Part shown: positions 17,431-25,703 of the stretch, piece after piece
Layout of the letters: every line of letters starts with the position of its first letter
Numbering within the stretch: the stretch's first letter is position 1
Assembly (NCBI RefSeq): GCF_005222695.1
Contig: NZ_STGG01000022.1
Location: forward strand, 1 to 47,212
Source of the DNA: Massilia sp. HP4
GTDB taxonomy: Bacteria > Pseudomonadota > Gammaproteobacteria > Burkholderiales > Burkholderiaceae_D
Reading direction: 5' to 3'
Length of the DNA stretch: 47,212 nt
Made by a program: the position numbers and the translations under genes
The notes under the pieces: generated by a model
Databases searched by the model: none
Seen by the model: the letters and a program-made list of their open reading frames with translations, nothing else
What the model was told of the DNA's origin: nothing

Positions 17431-18156
17431 ATGTCTGCCTGTTGTTCAGGACCCTGCAGTTCTTCCACGCCGCCGCCCGACGGGCGTTACCGCAAGGTGC
17501 TGTGGGCGGCGCTGTTCATCAATTTTCTTATGTTCGGCGTCGAGCTGGCCAGCAGCATGGCGGCCGGTTCGGTGTCGCTGCTGGCCGATTCGGTCGATTT
17601 TTTGGGAGACGCCGCCAATTACGCGGTGTCGCTGTTCGTGCTCGGGATGGCCATGGCCTGGCGTTCGCGCGCGGCGTATGCCAAGGGCGTCGTGATGGGC
17701 GCCTTTGGCTTGCTGGTGCTGGCGCGCGCGCTGTGGTTCGGGCTTGACGGGCATGTGCCGCATGCCGGGACCATGGGCGTTATCGGCTTCGCGGCGCTGG
17801 CAGCCAATGGCGCGGTGGCGGCCATGCTGTATGCGTTTCGGCATGGCGACGCCAATATGCGCTCGGTGTGGCTGTGCACCCGCAACGACATGATCGGCAA
17901 CCTGGCCGTCATGCTGGCCGCCCTCGGCGTGTTCGGCACCCGCGCCGGATGGCCGGACATCGTGGTGGCGAGCATCATGGCCTGCCTCGGCCTGTGGGCC
18001 GCGCGCGAGGTCATGCGCCAGGCGCGCGCCGAGTTGCGTGCGCAGGCGGCAACGGCAGGCGTGCAGGCCTCGTCGCCTGGCGTGCAGGCGCCGTCGACCG
18101 ACTTGCCCGTGCCACTGCCGGCGCCGGTGCATATCATCGAGATCCGTCAGCGCTAA
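17431..18156 (+). CDS. CDF-like cation transporter
   Basis: The 241-residue protein has about six membrane helices with CDF-type metal site wording: SVSLLADSVDFLGDAANY in helix 2 and WLCTRNDMIGNLAVM in helix 5, where Asn/Asp replace the usual His/Asp. The N-terminus MSACCSGPC is Cys-rich and could receive metal. The tail is short, so it lacks most of the cytoplasmic dimer domain. Its promoter and CadR-like neighbour point to export of Cd, Pb or Zn. The start at 17431 lies about 22 bases after the predicted transcription start and follows GAGGTG. The in-frame ATG at 17401 falls inside the -10 box and is excluded. Confidence 0.85.
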   Translation: MSACCSGPCSSSTPPPDGRYRKVLWAALFINFLMFGVELASSMAAGSVSLLADSVDFLGDAANYAVSLFVLGMAMAWRSRAAYAKGVVMGAFGLLVLARALWFGLDGHVPHAGTMGVIGFAALAANGAVAAMLYAFRHGDANMRSVWLCTRNDMIGNLAVMLAALGVFGTRAGWPDIVVASIMACLGLWAAREVMRQARAELRAQAATAGVQASSPGVQAPSTDLPVPLPAPVHIIEIRQR

Positions 18157-18161
18157 AGCAT

Positions 18162-18725
18162 TCATCGCAGCTCGCCGTGCTGGGCGATCAGCATGGCCGC
18201 GCTGTACAGGTCGGGCGCCATGCGCGTGGGCAGGCGGCGCGGGCCGAGTCGCCATTCGGTCTCGCTGCCGTTGTCGATGAGCAAGGTGCGGCAGCCGGCC
18301 CGGTTGCCGGCTTCGACGTCGTGCAGGATGTCGCCGATCATCCAGGAAGCGCGCAGGTCGATGGCGTGCTCGTGCGCCGCGCGCAGCAGCATGCCGGGCG
18401 AGGGCTTGCGGCAGGCGCAGGTGAAGGCGTAGTCGCTGACGGTGCCCAGCGGATGGTGCGGGCAATAATAGAACCCCTCCAATGCGAGCTGTTCGCGAAA
18501 CAGCAGGTCGTTCAGGCGGTCGGAGACCGGTCCCATCGCGTCTTCGCCGAAACAGCCGTGCGCGATGCCGGACTGATTCGACACCACGAACAGGCGGTAA
18601 TCGAGGCCGGCCAGCAGGCGCAGCGCCGGACCGGCGCCGCTCACCAGGCGGATGCGGCGCGGCTCGGCATTGAAGGGAATATCGTCGACCAGCGTACCGT
18701 CCTGGTCGAGGAAGATGGCTTTCAT
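18162..18725 (-). CDS. GmhB-like HAD phosphatase
   Basis: The 187-residue HAD-superfamily protein has FLDQDGTLVDD, VVSNQSG, CRKPSPGML and WMIGDILHDVEAGNRAG. The zinc loop CPHHP...CAC is typical of D-glycero-manno-heptose 1,7-bisphosphate 7-phosphatase (GmhB) and histidinol phosphatase relatives. With glycosyltransferases directly upstream, a role in sugar-phosphate supply for surface glycan is plausible. It starts 11 bases after the degenerate glycosyltransferase ends, so it is the last gene of a three-gene minus-strand operon. Confidence 0.85.
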   Translation of the reverse strand: MKAIFLDQDGTLVDDIPFNAEPRRIRLVSGAGPALRLLAGLDYRLFVVSNQSGIAHGCFGEDAMGPVSDRLNDLLFREQLALEGFYYCPHHPLGTVSDYAFTCACRKPSPGMLLRAAHEHAIDLRASWMIGDILHDVEAGNRAGCRTLLIDNGSETEWRLGPRRLPTRMAPDLYSAAMLIAQHGELR

Positions 18726-18736
18726 GCGCTTGTCTT

Positions 18737-19459
18737 TCAGTGCGAGGTGGCGGATACGTGCGCCTGGCCGGCCATGCCCATGGCACGCGCCAGCAATGGC
18801 TGGCGCTGCAGGCGGGCCAGGCATTGGCACAGGTTTTCGGGATCGCGTGGGGGAACCAGGTAGCCGGTGACGCCATCGCGCACGGTGGCCGTGATGGCGC
18901 AGGCCGCGGTGCCGATCGCGGTGCTGACCGTCGCGTCGACCGCAGTACCTCCCGCAGTGCCGACGACAGGCAGGGCGCAGGACATCGCCCTGGCCACTGC
19001 GCTCGCCGCCGCGGGCGATGGATGCCAGGGCGTGCTCGCGAACACGTCGGCGGCTGCATGGCAGTGGTCGAGAAACGTATGCGGCTGGCACGCGGCGAAG
19101 CGGATGGCTCGCCCCACGCCGAGTTCGCGCGCAAGCTGGCGCAGGCGTGTGAGTTCGGTGTCGTTTCCGCTGTCGCCCCCTCGCTCATCGTCCCCCTTAT
19201 CGCCTCGCTCATCGTCTCCCTCATCGTCTCGCTTATCATCTCCCTTATCGTCTCGCCTGCCACTTCGCTCACCGCCGATCACGATCAGCATCGTATCGAC
19301 CCCATGACGCTGCTGTAGCATCGCGCACGCCAGGATGACGGTGTCGATGCCGTCGCGCGGCGCGATCGGGCCCACGGCTGGGCCGGCGCACAAGACCACG
19401 AAGCGCGATGGCGCGAGGTCCAGGCGCAGGCGCGCCACGCGCGCGGAGGGCAGGCGCAT
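18737..19459 (-). CDS. Degenerate GT-B glycosyltransferase, C-terminal half only
   Basis: This 240-residue protein corresponds to the second Rossmann domain of a GT4-type glycosyltransferase (RFVVLCAGPAVGPI, RLRQLARELGVGRAIRF, VRDGVTGYLVPPRDPENL). The first, acceptor-binding domain is absent, because the GT2 gene ends 5 bases before the ATG at 19459. Two low-complexity insertions interrupt it: a charged DDKG/DDER repeat after MLIVIGGE, and an Ala/Thr/Val-rich stretch before VRDGVTGY. The family's EX7E motif is not preserved (WHPSPAAASAVARAMS). It is probably inactive or decaying, or an accessory partner of the GT2. The frame is still open throughout. Confidence 0.7.
   Translation of the reverse strand: MRLPSARVARLRLDLAPSRFVVLCAGPAVGPIAPRDGIDTVILACAMLQQRHGVDTMLIVIGGERSGRRDDKGDDKRDDEGDDERGDKGDDERGGDSGNDTELTRLRQLARELGVGRAIRFAACQPHTFLDHCHAAADVFASTPWHPSPAAASAVARAMSCALPVVGTAGGTAVDATVSTAIGTAACAITATVRDGVTGYLVPPRDPENLCQCLARLQRQPLLARAMGMAGQAHVSATSH
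19179..19274. repeat. 12-bp in-frame tandem repeat (minisatellite)
   Basis: Eight consecutive 12-base units run from 19179, with consensus close to TCTCGCTCATCG. Units 1 and 3 are identical, and the last two are the most diverged. The period is a multiple of three, so each unit adds four residues (DDKG/DDER type) to the glycosyltransferase on the minus strand. Length variation would not break the frame. Confidence 0.9.
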
Positions 19460-19464
19460 GGCGC

Positions 19465-20472
19465 TCAGGCGAAGCGCACGCGGTAGCGCACCGCACCGGC
19501 CAGGCGCCAGAACACGGACAGGGGCGGCAGCAGGAACGAGGTGATCGCCATCTCGGCCACGTGCGAGGCGCTGTGGGCCGTGCCTTTCAGGCGGCGCATG
19601 CACAGGCGTAGCGTGAGCGTCAGCCAGGCCAGCGTGGCGGCCAGCGCCAGCCAGCGCACGCCCAGCGCCCAGCAGGGCAGGGCCAGCAGCAGGGCGGCGA
19701 CGATGGCGTAGTGGTCCCAGCAGGGGCGCGGTTCGATGCGCTCGCGGTACAGCGCCGGATGCTTCTTGTACAGCAGCGCGTCGAATACGGCGTGGCGGAT
19801 CTGCAGCAGGCTCGCGCCCCATGGCGCCGGACGCACCGGATGCACGGCCAGCGCCTGCGGCGCGCGCACGATGCGGATGCCTTGTTCGAGCAGGCGGAAA
19901 TGCAGGTCGGCGTCGCTGCCGCGCTGGACACTGAAACGCTCGTCGAAGCCGTCGAGCTTTTCGAGCACCGGCTTGTGCATGAAGCAGTTGGCGCTGGTGA
20001 AATCGGCGCGCTCGTGCGCATGCGCGCTAAGCTGGCGGTCGGTGGGGCGGGCCGGCACGGGCGTTTCGATGCGCCCGCATACCACCTCGGCGCCGCCGTC
20101 GAAGGCGGCCAGCCCCTGGGCCAGCCAGTCGGGACTGGGCACGGCATCGTCGCTGGTGAACGCAACGATGCTGGCGCGCGCCGCCCGCCAGCCGCGGTTG
20201 CGCGAGGCGCCGGGACCGCGCGGCCCGGTGTTGGCGACATAGGCCAGGCGCGGCCCGCGCTCGAGCGTGCGGGTGCGCCAGCCGGCCACCAGGTGCAGCG
20301 TGTTGTGGTTGGGTTCGTCGTCGACAACGATGACTTCGATGCTGCGCGGGTCGACGCTCTGGCGCATCAGGGCGTCGAGGCTGCGGTCGAGCAGGTCCAT
20401 GCGGCCACAGGCCGGCAGCACCACGGATACCGTGGGCGTGGCGATATTGGGGGCATCTTCCGTTGCAGGCAT
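19465..20472 (-). CDS. Family 2 glycosyltransferase
   Basis: The 335-residue protein has a GT-A fold: VSVVLPACGRMDLLDRSL, VIVVDDEPNHN, GASRNRGWRAARASIVAF, and the acidic TSDDAVPSPDWL motif. FSVQRGSDADLHFRLLEQG matches the ED-type acceptor region. Two hydrophobic helices near the C-terminus (about 265-300) suggest membrane association. It would transfer an activated sugar in surface glycan synthesis; donor and acceptor are unknown. GGAGA precedes the ATG at 20472. It heads the cluster with the degenerate GT-B and GmhB-like genes. Confidence 0.9.
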   Translation of the reverse strand: MPATEDAPNIATPTVSVVLPACGRMDLLDRSLDALMRQSVDPRSIEVIVVDDEPNHNTLHLVAGWRTRTLERGPRLAYVANTGPRGPGASRNRGWRAARASIVAFTSDDAVPSPDWLAQGLAAFDGGAEVVCGRIETPVPARPTDRQLSAHAHERADFTSANCFMHKPVLEKLDGFDERFSVQRGSDADLHFRLLEQGIRIVRAPQALAVHPVRPAPWGASLLQIRHAVFDALLYKKHPALYRERIEPRPCWDHYAIVAALLLALPCWALGVRWLALAATLAWLTLTLRLCMRRLKGTAHSASHVAEMAITSFLLPPLSVFWRLAGAVRYRVRFA

Positions 20473-20593
20473 AGGGGTCTCCGCTGGTCTGGCCACGGCG
20501 TGATCGTGGCGATGTCGAGCGGTTCGATTGCCTTGCACCCGGCCCGGTTCCTCCGGTCCGGTACGGCTTGGAGCTGGATCAAGCTCTACGCCG

Positions 20594-20622
20594 GAAAAGC
20601 AAACGGCCCCTGGATGGGGCCG
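20594..20622 (-). terminator. Terminator of the hydrophilic stress-type protein gene
   Basis: On the minus strand, CGGCCCC (20616-20622) pairs with GGGGCCG (20604-20610) and is followed by TTTGCTTTT. It lies 24 bases past the stop at 20646. Confidence 0.85.
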
Positions 20623-20645
20623 CTTGTCATGCAAAAATGGCGGGG

Positions 20646-21527
20646 TCAGCCGCGCGAGAAGCCGGTATCGTCGTCCATCTTGCGGTCGCCCGCCAGCTTG
20701 TTGGCGCCGCCCGGGCTGCGCGGGTAGCCGCCGGCGGCATCGTTCGACTGGTGCACCGGATTCGGTTCGGCATGCATGCTGCCGCCGACCTGGTAGCCCT
20801 CGCCCTCGGTGCGCGGTCCCGAGTTGCCCGGACTGCGCGGCAGGCCGCCAGAGACGTTGTTCGATTGATGAACGTCTTCGGTGCCGGTATCGCGCGCGCC
20901 GGCGCCGGACTGCGAACCCTGGCGATCGGTGCTGCGCTGCACCTGGCTGGCGCTGGCGTCCTGGGTATCGGCGCGGTTGTCGTCGGCCCCCTGGCGGTTG
21001 CCATAAATGTCGCCATGTTGAACGCCCGGCACGCCGGCCTCGGTGCCGACCGGTTCAGGCGGCACGGTGCCCGGCACGCGGCCGTCGCGGCCCGGCTCGC
21101 CGGCATGCAGTTGCGGATGCGCCGGATCCTGCGGATTGAGCGTGTCGCCAGTCTGGGTCTTGCCCTGGCGATTGGCCACGTCTTGGCTCACCGAGACGCC
21201 GGTATCGCGCTGGCGGTTGCCGAGCGGCTGCTCCAGCTTGCCCCAGGCGTCGGAATGCATTTCCATCTGGCGCTGATGGCTATCGCTCACGCCCTGGGTC
21301 GCACCCGAGCCGCCGGTCTGCTGGCCCTGCATCGAACCCGGATGCGCCATGCCGGTGCCGGTGCCCGCGCCATCCACCGCGCCTTCGCCGCGCTGTTCAC
21401 TGGCGCCATGCGGATGGGTGTGGTCCATCGGACCGCTCGTGGTATTCCCTTTGGCGCCTGGCGTCCATTTTTCGTTGGCGCCATTATTGGTTTGGTTGTT
21501 CATTTCGCTGCGTTGATTCGCGTCCAT
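20646..21527 (-). CDS. Large hydrophilic, disordered protein
   Basis: The 293-residue product has almost no hydrophobic core. It is rich in Gly, Gln, Asn, Ser, Asp and His and has no signal peptide. Near the C-terminus a motif is duplicated: VHQSNNVSGGLPRSPG and VHQSNDAAGGYPRSPG. I know of no defined family. The composition recalls hydrophilin-like stress proteins, and the divergent neighbour carries a KGG motif. AAAGGAGA precedes the ATG, and a terminator follows. A desiccation or osmotic role is only an inference. Confidence 0.8.
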   Translation of the reverse strand: MDANQRSEMNNQTNNGANEKWTPGAKGNTTSGPMDHTHPHGASEQRGEGAVDGAGTGTGMAHPGSMQGQQTGGSGATQGVSDSHQRQMEMHSDAWGKLEQPLGNRQRDTGVSVSQDVANRQGKTQTGDTLNPQDPAHPQLHAGEPGRDGRVPGTVPPEPVGTEAGVPGVQHGDIYGNRQGADDNRADTQDASASQVQRSTDRQGSQSGAGARDTGTEDVHQSNNVSGGLPRSPGNSGPRTEGEGYQVGGSMHAEPNPVHQSNDAAGGYPRSPGGANKLAGDRKMDDDTGFSRG

Positions 21528-21868
21528 GTCGGTCTCCTTTGCATTGCGAGGCGGGCAGGTTTAAGTCCTGCCGGATAGCATCATCATGCTCGCCTCCCGG
21601 CGGGCACAGAATAGGAAGAGGTAGGGGAGGGATGTAGGACTGATCCTGTCGAGTTTGTTGACGACTGGAAGTTCTTTTTCGCAGATGCATTATTTGTCGC
21701 GCGAAGTCCTACAAAGTCATCTGAAATGCTCCTATAGCCGCATCGGAGATGCCTGCCTAAGATGGGCTTCGACTCATCGTTCGCCGGTCAGACGCCGGCG
21801 GCGATCGGGTCTTCAAGCCTGCCGCAGGACGCGGCGGTTTCCACAAGTGTATAAGGGAGAACGTCATC
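21528..21868. other. Divergent intergenic region between two disordered-protein genes
   Basis: These 341 bases hold the promoters for both flanking genes, but I could not assign -35/-10 boxes with confidence. Similar words GGTTTAAGTCCTGCC-like and GAAGTCCTAC occur near 21558 and 21700. No gene is seen inside. Ribosome binding sites at both edges (GGAGA-type) are clear. Confidence 0.5.
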
Positions 21869-22192
21869 ATGGCCTCAAGCAACCAAGGTAACAAGCAATC
21901 GGGCAACCAAGGCAATAGCCAGAGCACTGCCAGCGGCACCCGTAACCGCGGATTCGCCTCGATGGATCCGGCGCGCCAGCGCGAAATCGCCAGCCAGGGT
22001 GGCAAGGCCGCCCACGCCAAGGGTACCGCCCACGAATTCACGTCCGAAGAAGCCCGTCGCGCCGGCAGCTTGAGCCACGGTAATCGCCAGTCGGCCAACG
22101 CCAGTGCCGGCGGCGCGGCGCGCACCTCGAGCAAGAGCGGCAACCGCCAGAGCGCACAGGGCGGCAACCGCAGCGGCGGCTCGAAAGAATAA
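21869..22192 (+). CDS. KGG-motif stress-type protein
   Basis: The 107-residue hydrophilic protein has a central KGG-type repeat region: RGFASMDPARQREIASQGGKAAHAKGTAHEF followed in the same pattern by SEEARRAGSLSH. This matches the short Gly-rich stress-induced family that includes E. coli YciG-type proteins. Both flanks are Ser/Gly/Asn/Gln-rich and disordered. AAGGGAGA lies before the ATG, and a terminator follows the stop. The molecular role of the family is not known. Confidence 0.85.
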   Translation: MASSNQGNKQSGNQGNSQSTASGTRNRGFASMDPARQREIASQGGKAAHAKGTAHEFTSEEARRAGSLSHGNRQSANASAGGAARTSSKSGNRQSAQGGNRSGGSKE

Positions 22193-22228
22193 GCAGCCAG
22201 CCGGCGTGCGTGCCGGCGCCAGACCACA

Positions 22229-22259
22229 CGGGAAGCCATGCGCTTCCCGTTTTGCTTTT
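22229..22259 (+). terminator. Terminator of the KGG-protein gene
   Basis: CGGGAAGC (22229-22236) pairs with GCTTCCCG (22242-22249) and is followed by TTTTGCTTTT. A second small stem, GCCGGC-type, lies just upstream. Confidence 0.8.
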
Positions 22260-22332
22260 AATACACACATAACGAGGAAGGGATTTGGTAGAATCGCTGC
22301 GCCTTTTTCAACCTTCCCCAAGGAACAACGTC

Positions 22333-22734
22333 GTGAAACCAGCGGTCATTCGTCAAGTCAAGAGCCTGTCCATGTCCTGCGACCGGGTCGGCAACCTGTT
22401 GCTCACCAAGTTCTCCACCCAGGGTGCGAGCGACCTGGCCATCCACATCCCGGCCACGATGGTGTTCTGGCTGCTCAAGCACTTGCCGGTCAACCGCGAT
22501 ACCAGGCTGAAACCGCCGCCAGCCGGCCCGATCATCGGCCAGGCCGACTGGGACAGCCCCACGCCGCGCGCGCAATACGTGAACTGCAAGGAATTGCCAA
22601 ACGCAATCCGCATGCACTTCGTGCTCGACAGCAAGTCCGACCTGACCGTCGTGCTCGATCGCGGCAACGTCGAATTGATGCGCCAGATCATGGCCATGTA
22701 CACCAAGGACCTGATCGACCTCGACGCACAGTAA
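22333..22734 (+). CDS. Conserved hypothetical protein
   Basis: The 133-residue protein starts at GTG 22333, chosen because AAGGA lies eight bases before it; the upstream in-frame ATG at 22285 has no such site. The sequence reads SLSMSCDRVGNLLLTKFS, then IPATMVFWLLKHLPV, and ends MAMYTKDLIDLDAQ. It is soluble apart from one hydrophobic patch. I do not recognise a named family. The M14 peptidase follows about 150 bases downstream. Confidence 0.75.
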   Translation: MKPAVIRQVKSLSMSCDRVGNLLLTKFSTQGASDLAIHIPATMVFWLLKHLPVNRDTRLKPPPAGPIIGQADWDSPTPRAQYVNCKELPNAIRMHFVLDSKSDLTVVLDRGNVELMRQIMAMYTKDLIDLDAQ

Positions 22735-22884
22735 ACACGCGCCAGCGCCCCGGCGTGGCCCGACCGGTCGGCGTGGCCGATCCGGTATCATGGCCGGGCT
22801 GGCAGAAGCCGGCGTCGGGCTGCGCCCGGCGCCCGTTCGACCCCCTTACCGTCCCCAGCGACGGGCCATGAAAGGATTCCTACG

Positions 22885-24006
22885 ATGCCCATCAAGATCA
22901 GCACGATGTTCGACTCCGGCTCGATCGACGTCGTCCGCGCCGACAACCCGAAACAGATCGACCTGAACCTGCGCAAGGATTCGCACGCCGACATCCACCA
23001 GTGGTTCCACTTCCGCCTGCAGGGCGCGCGTGGGCAGGCCGTCACGATGCGCTTCCTGAACGCCGGCCAGGCCACCTATCCAAAGGGCTTCGAAGGCTAC
23101 CAGGCGGTAGCGAGCTACGATACCGAGAACTGGTTCCGGGTTCCCACCAGCTTCGATGGCCAGGTGATGACGGTCGAGCACACCCCGGAACTGGACAGCG
23201 TCTACTACGCCTATTTCGAACCCTACACCTGGGAACGCCATCTGCGCCTGCTGGGCGAAGTGGCCGAGAATCCGATTGCGCGCGTGCACGACATCGGCAG
23301 CACGGTCGACGGCCGCGACATGAACCTGGTAGTGATCGGCAACCCGCAGGCCGAGAAAAAAATCTGGGTCATCGCGCGCCAGCACCCGGGCGAATCGATG
23401 GCCGAATGGTTTGTCGAAGGCATGATGGATGCGCTGCTCGACAACGCCAATCCGGTCGCGCGCAAGCTCTTGCAGCGCGCCGTGTTCTACATCGTGCCGA
23501 ACATGAACCCGGACGGTTCGGTGCGCGGCAACCTGCGCACCAATGCCGCCGGCGCCAACCTGAACCGCGAGTGGATGACGCCCTCGCTCGAGCGCAGCCC
23601 CGAAGTGTACTGCGTCAAGAAAAAGATCGAGGAAGTCGGCATCGACATGTTCTTCGACATCCATGGCGACGAAGCGCTGCCCTACAACTTCGTGGCCGGC
23701 TGTGAAATGCTCGAAGACTTCACGGCCGAACGCGCGCTGGAGCAGAGCACCTTCATCGACCGCTATATCTCGTGCAGCCCGGATTTCCAGAAGGAATACG
23801 GCTACGCCGCCAGCAAGTACAACGACGAGCTCCTGACCCTGGCCTCCAAGTACGTGGGCCACCATTACAAATGCCTGTCGCTGACGCTCGAGATGCCGTT
23901 CAAGGACAATGCCAACCTGCCCGATCCGCATGTCGGTTGGAACGGCGCGCGCAGCGCCGGCCTGGGTGCGGCGATGCTGCAGCCGATCCTGCAGGCGCTG
24001 GGCTGA
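22885..24006 (+). CDS. M14 family zinc carboxypeptidase
   Basis: The 373-residue protein has an N-terminal beta-sandwich region (about 1-130; HADIHQWFHFRLQGARG) and a C-terminal M14 domain, the layout of cytosolic carboxypeptidase relatives. Zinc ligands appear as H and E in VIARQHPGESMAEW and H in FFDIHGDEALPY, and the catalytic Glu in LSLTLEMPF. There is no signal peptide, so it should be cytoplasmic. Substrate is unknown; eukaryotic relatives trim glutamates from protein tails. The CYTH gene begins 4 bases after its stop. Confidence 0.92.
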   Translation: MPIKISTMFDSGSIDVVRADNPKQIDLNLRKDSHADIHQWFHFRLQGARGQAVTMRFLNAGQATYPKGFEGYQAVASYDTENWFRVPTSFDGQVMTVEHTPELDSVYYAYFEPYTWERHLRLLGEVAENPIARVHDIGSTVDGRDMNLVVIGNPQAEKKIWVIARQHPGESMAEWFVEGMMDALLDNANPVARKLLQRAVFYIVPNMNPDGSVRGNLRTNAAGANLNREWMTPSLERSPEVYCVKKKIEEVGIDMFFDIHGDEALPYNFVAGCEMLEDFTAERALEQSTFIDRYISCSPDFQKEYGYAASKYNDELLTLASKYVGHHYKCLSLTLEMPFKDNANLPDPHVGWNGARSAGLGAAMLQPILQALG

Positions 24007-24010
24007 TCGC

Positions 24011-24490
24011 ATGGGCGTTGAAATCGAACGCAAGTTCCTGCTGGCGAACGATGCCTGGCGCCAGCTGGGCACGCCGGTCCTGGTGCGCCAGGGTTACCTG
24101 ACGTCGGATCCGCTGCGCACCGTGCGGGCGCGCATCTATGGCGACCAGGGTTTTCTCACCATCAAGAGCAAGAGCGAAGGCGCGGCGCGCGGGGAGTGGG
24201 AGTATCCGATTCCCCTGGGCGATGCCGCCGAACTGCTCGACCGCCTGTGCGAGCGGCCGCTGGTCGAGAAATACCGGCGCCGCATCGAGCACGCGGGCTT
24301 CACCTGGGAAGTCGACGAATTCCTGGGCGAGAACGCGGGCCTGGTGGTGGCCGAGATCGAGCTGCCGGCCGAAGACACGGTGTTCGACAAGCCGGACTGG
24401 ATCGGCCAGGAAGTTACCGCCGACAAGCGCTATTACAACTCCAACCTGATCCGTTCGCCGTATTCCACCTGGACCGACACCCATCCATGA
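24011..24490 (+). CDS. CYTH domain protein
   Basis: The 159-residue protein starts MGVEIERKFLL, the ExExK signature of CYTH triphosphate tunnel metalloenzymes, followed by tunnel strands such as RTVRARIYGDQGFLTIKS and VVAEIELPAE. Bacterial CYTH proteins of this size usually hydrolyse inorganic triphosphate. It starts 4 bases after the M14 gene, and its stop overlaps the next start as ATGA, which indicates translational coupling. Confidence 0.92.
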   Translation: MGVEIERKFLLANDAWRQLGTPVLVRQGYLTSDPLRTVRARIYGDQGFLTIKSKSEGAARGEWEYPIPLGDAAELLDRLCERPLVEKYRRRIEHAGFTWEVDEFLGENAGLVVAEIELPAEDTVFDKPDWIGQEVTADKRYYNSNLIRSPYSTWTDTHP

Positions 24491-25671
24491 AGACCGCCTT
24501 GCCCCTCATTTCGCGCCGCAGCCTTATCGCACTGTCCCTCGCCACCGCACTGGGCCTGGCGCTCCCGGCAGCGGGCGCCTTTGCCGCCGATGCCACGGCT
24601 TCGCATCCTGCTTATTTCCCGCCGGCAGGCGAGTGGGCGCGCAAGGACCCGGCCCAGCTGGGCATGGACCCGGCGGCCCTGGCCGCGGCCGTCCAGTTCG
24701 CGCAGTCGCGCGAGACCGAGCGCCCGCTCGACCTGTCCGACCAGGAAGCCGTGTTCGGCACCCGGCTGGGCTCGATGCCGACCCGGCGCGCCCATACCAA
24801 TGGCGTGGTGATCTACAAGGGGTATGTGGTGGCCGAGTTCGGCGACACGCGCTTCGTCGATCCGACGTATTCGGTGGCCAAGAGCATGTTGGCGACCGTG
24901 GCCGGGGTGGCCGTGCGCGATGGCCGCATCAAGGTCGGGGACCCGGTCGCGAAGACGGTCGACGATGGCGGCTATGCCGCGCCGCACAACGCCCATGTGA
25001 CCTGGAAGCAGCACTTGCAGCAGGAATCCGAGTGGGAAGGCGAGCTGTGGGGCAAGCACAGCAATTTCATCGGCAAGCAAGCCTTCGGCAAGGGCGAGAA
25101 GAAGCCACGCGCGATCAAGGCGCCGGGCAGCTTCTACGAGTACAACGACACCCGCGTCAATCGCTTCGCGCTGTCGCTGCTGCGCGTGTTCGGCCAGGCG
25201 GTGCCGGACGTCTTCCAGCAGCAGGTCATGGACCCGATCGGCGCCTCGCAGACCTGGAAGTGGGTTCCTTACCATAACAGCTATGTGGAAGTGAACGGCA
25301 AGCAGATGCCATCGGTCAGTGGCGGCACGCGCTGGGGCGGCGGCATGTGGATCGACAGCTGGGACATGGCCCGCTTCGGCTACCTGTGGCTGCACGAGGG
25401 TAACTGGGCCGGCAAGCAGATCCTGCCTGCCGCGTATGTGAAAGAAGCGCTCACCCCGAGCACGCACGGTCCGGATTATGGCTATCTGTGGTGGCTCAAT
25501 ACCAAGGGCAAGAACCTGCCAGGAATGCCAGCCACCGCCTTCGCGGCGCTGGGGGCGGGCAGCAATGACATCGTCGTCTCCCCCGAGCACGACCTGGTGA
25601 TCGTGTGGCGCTGGCATGCCGGCAATGCTGCCGAATTCGCGACGCGCGTGATCTCGGCAATCCGTAAATAA
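24487..25671 (+). CDS. Exported beta-lactamase-fold serine hydrolase
   Basis: The 394-residue protein begins with a twin-arginine-like signal (SRRSLIALSLATALG, cleavage near AFA-AD). It has the class C beta-lactamase/esterase fold, with nucleophile motif YSVAKSM (SxxK) and a Tyr motif in FYEYNDTRVN. Members hydrolyse esters, amides or peptides; beta-lactam resistance should not be assumed. The start overlaps the CYTH stop by 4 bases (ATGA), so the M14, CYTH and hydrolase genes form a tight operon. Confidence 0.9.
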   Translation: MKTALPLISRRSLIALSLATALGLALPAAGAFAADATASHPAYFPPAGEWARKDPAQLGMDPAALAAAVQFAQSRETERPLDLSDQEAVFGTRLGSMPTRRAHTNGVVIYKGYVVAEFGDTRFVDPTYSVAKSMLATVAGVAVRDGRIKVGDPVAKTVDDGGYAAPHNAHVTWKQHLQQESEWEGELWGKHSNFIGKQAFGKGEKKPRAIKAPGSFYEYNDTRVNRFALSLLRVFGQAVPDVFQQQVMDPIGASQTWKWVPYHNSYVEVNGKQMPSVSGGTRWGGGMWIDSWDMARFGYLWLHEGNWAGKQILPAAYVKEALTPSTHGPDYGYLWWLNTKGKNLPGMPATAFAALGAGSNDIVVSPEHDLVIVWRWHAGNAAEFATRVISAIRK

Positions 25672-25703
25672 AGACGTTCAATATCCGCAACGCAAGGTCT
25701 AAC

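Noticed and set aside
19179..19274. CRISPR-like array
   Set aside because: The 12-base units are contiguous with no spacers and lie inside a coding frame.
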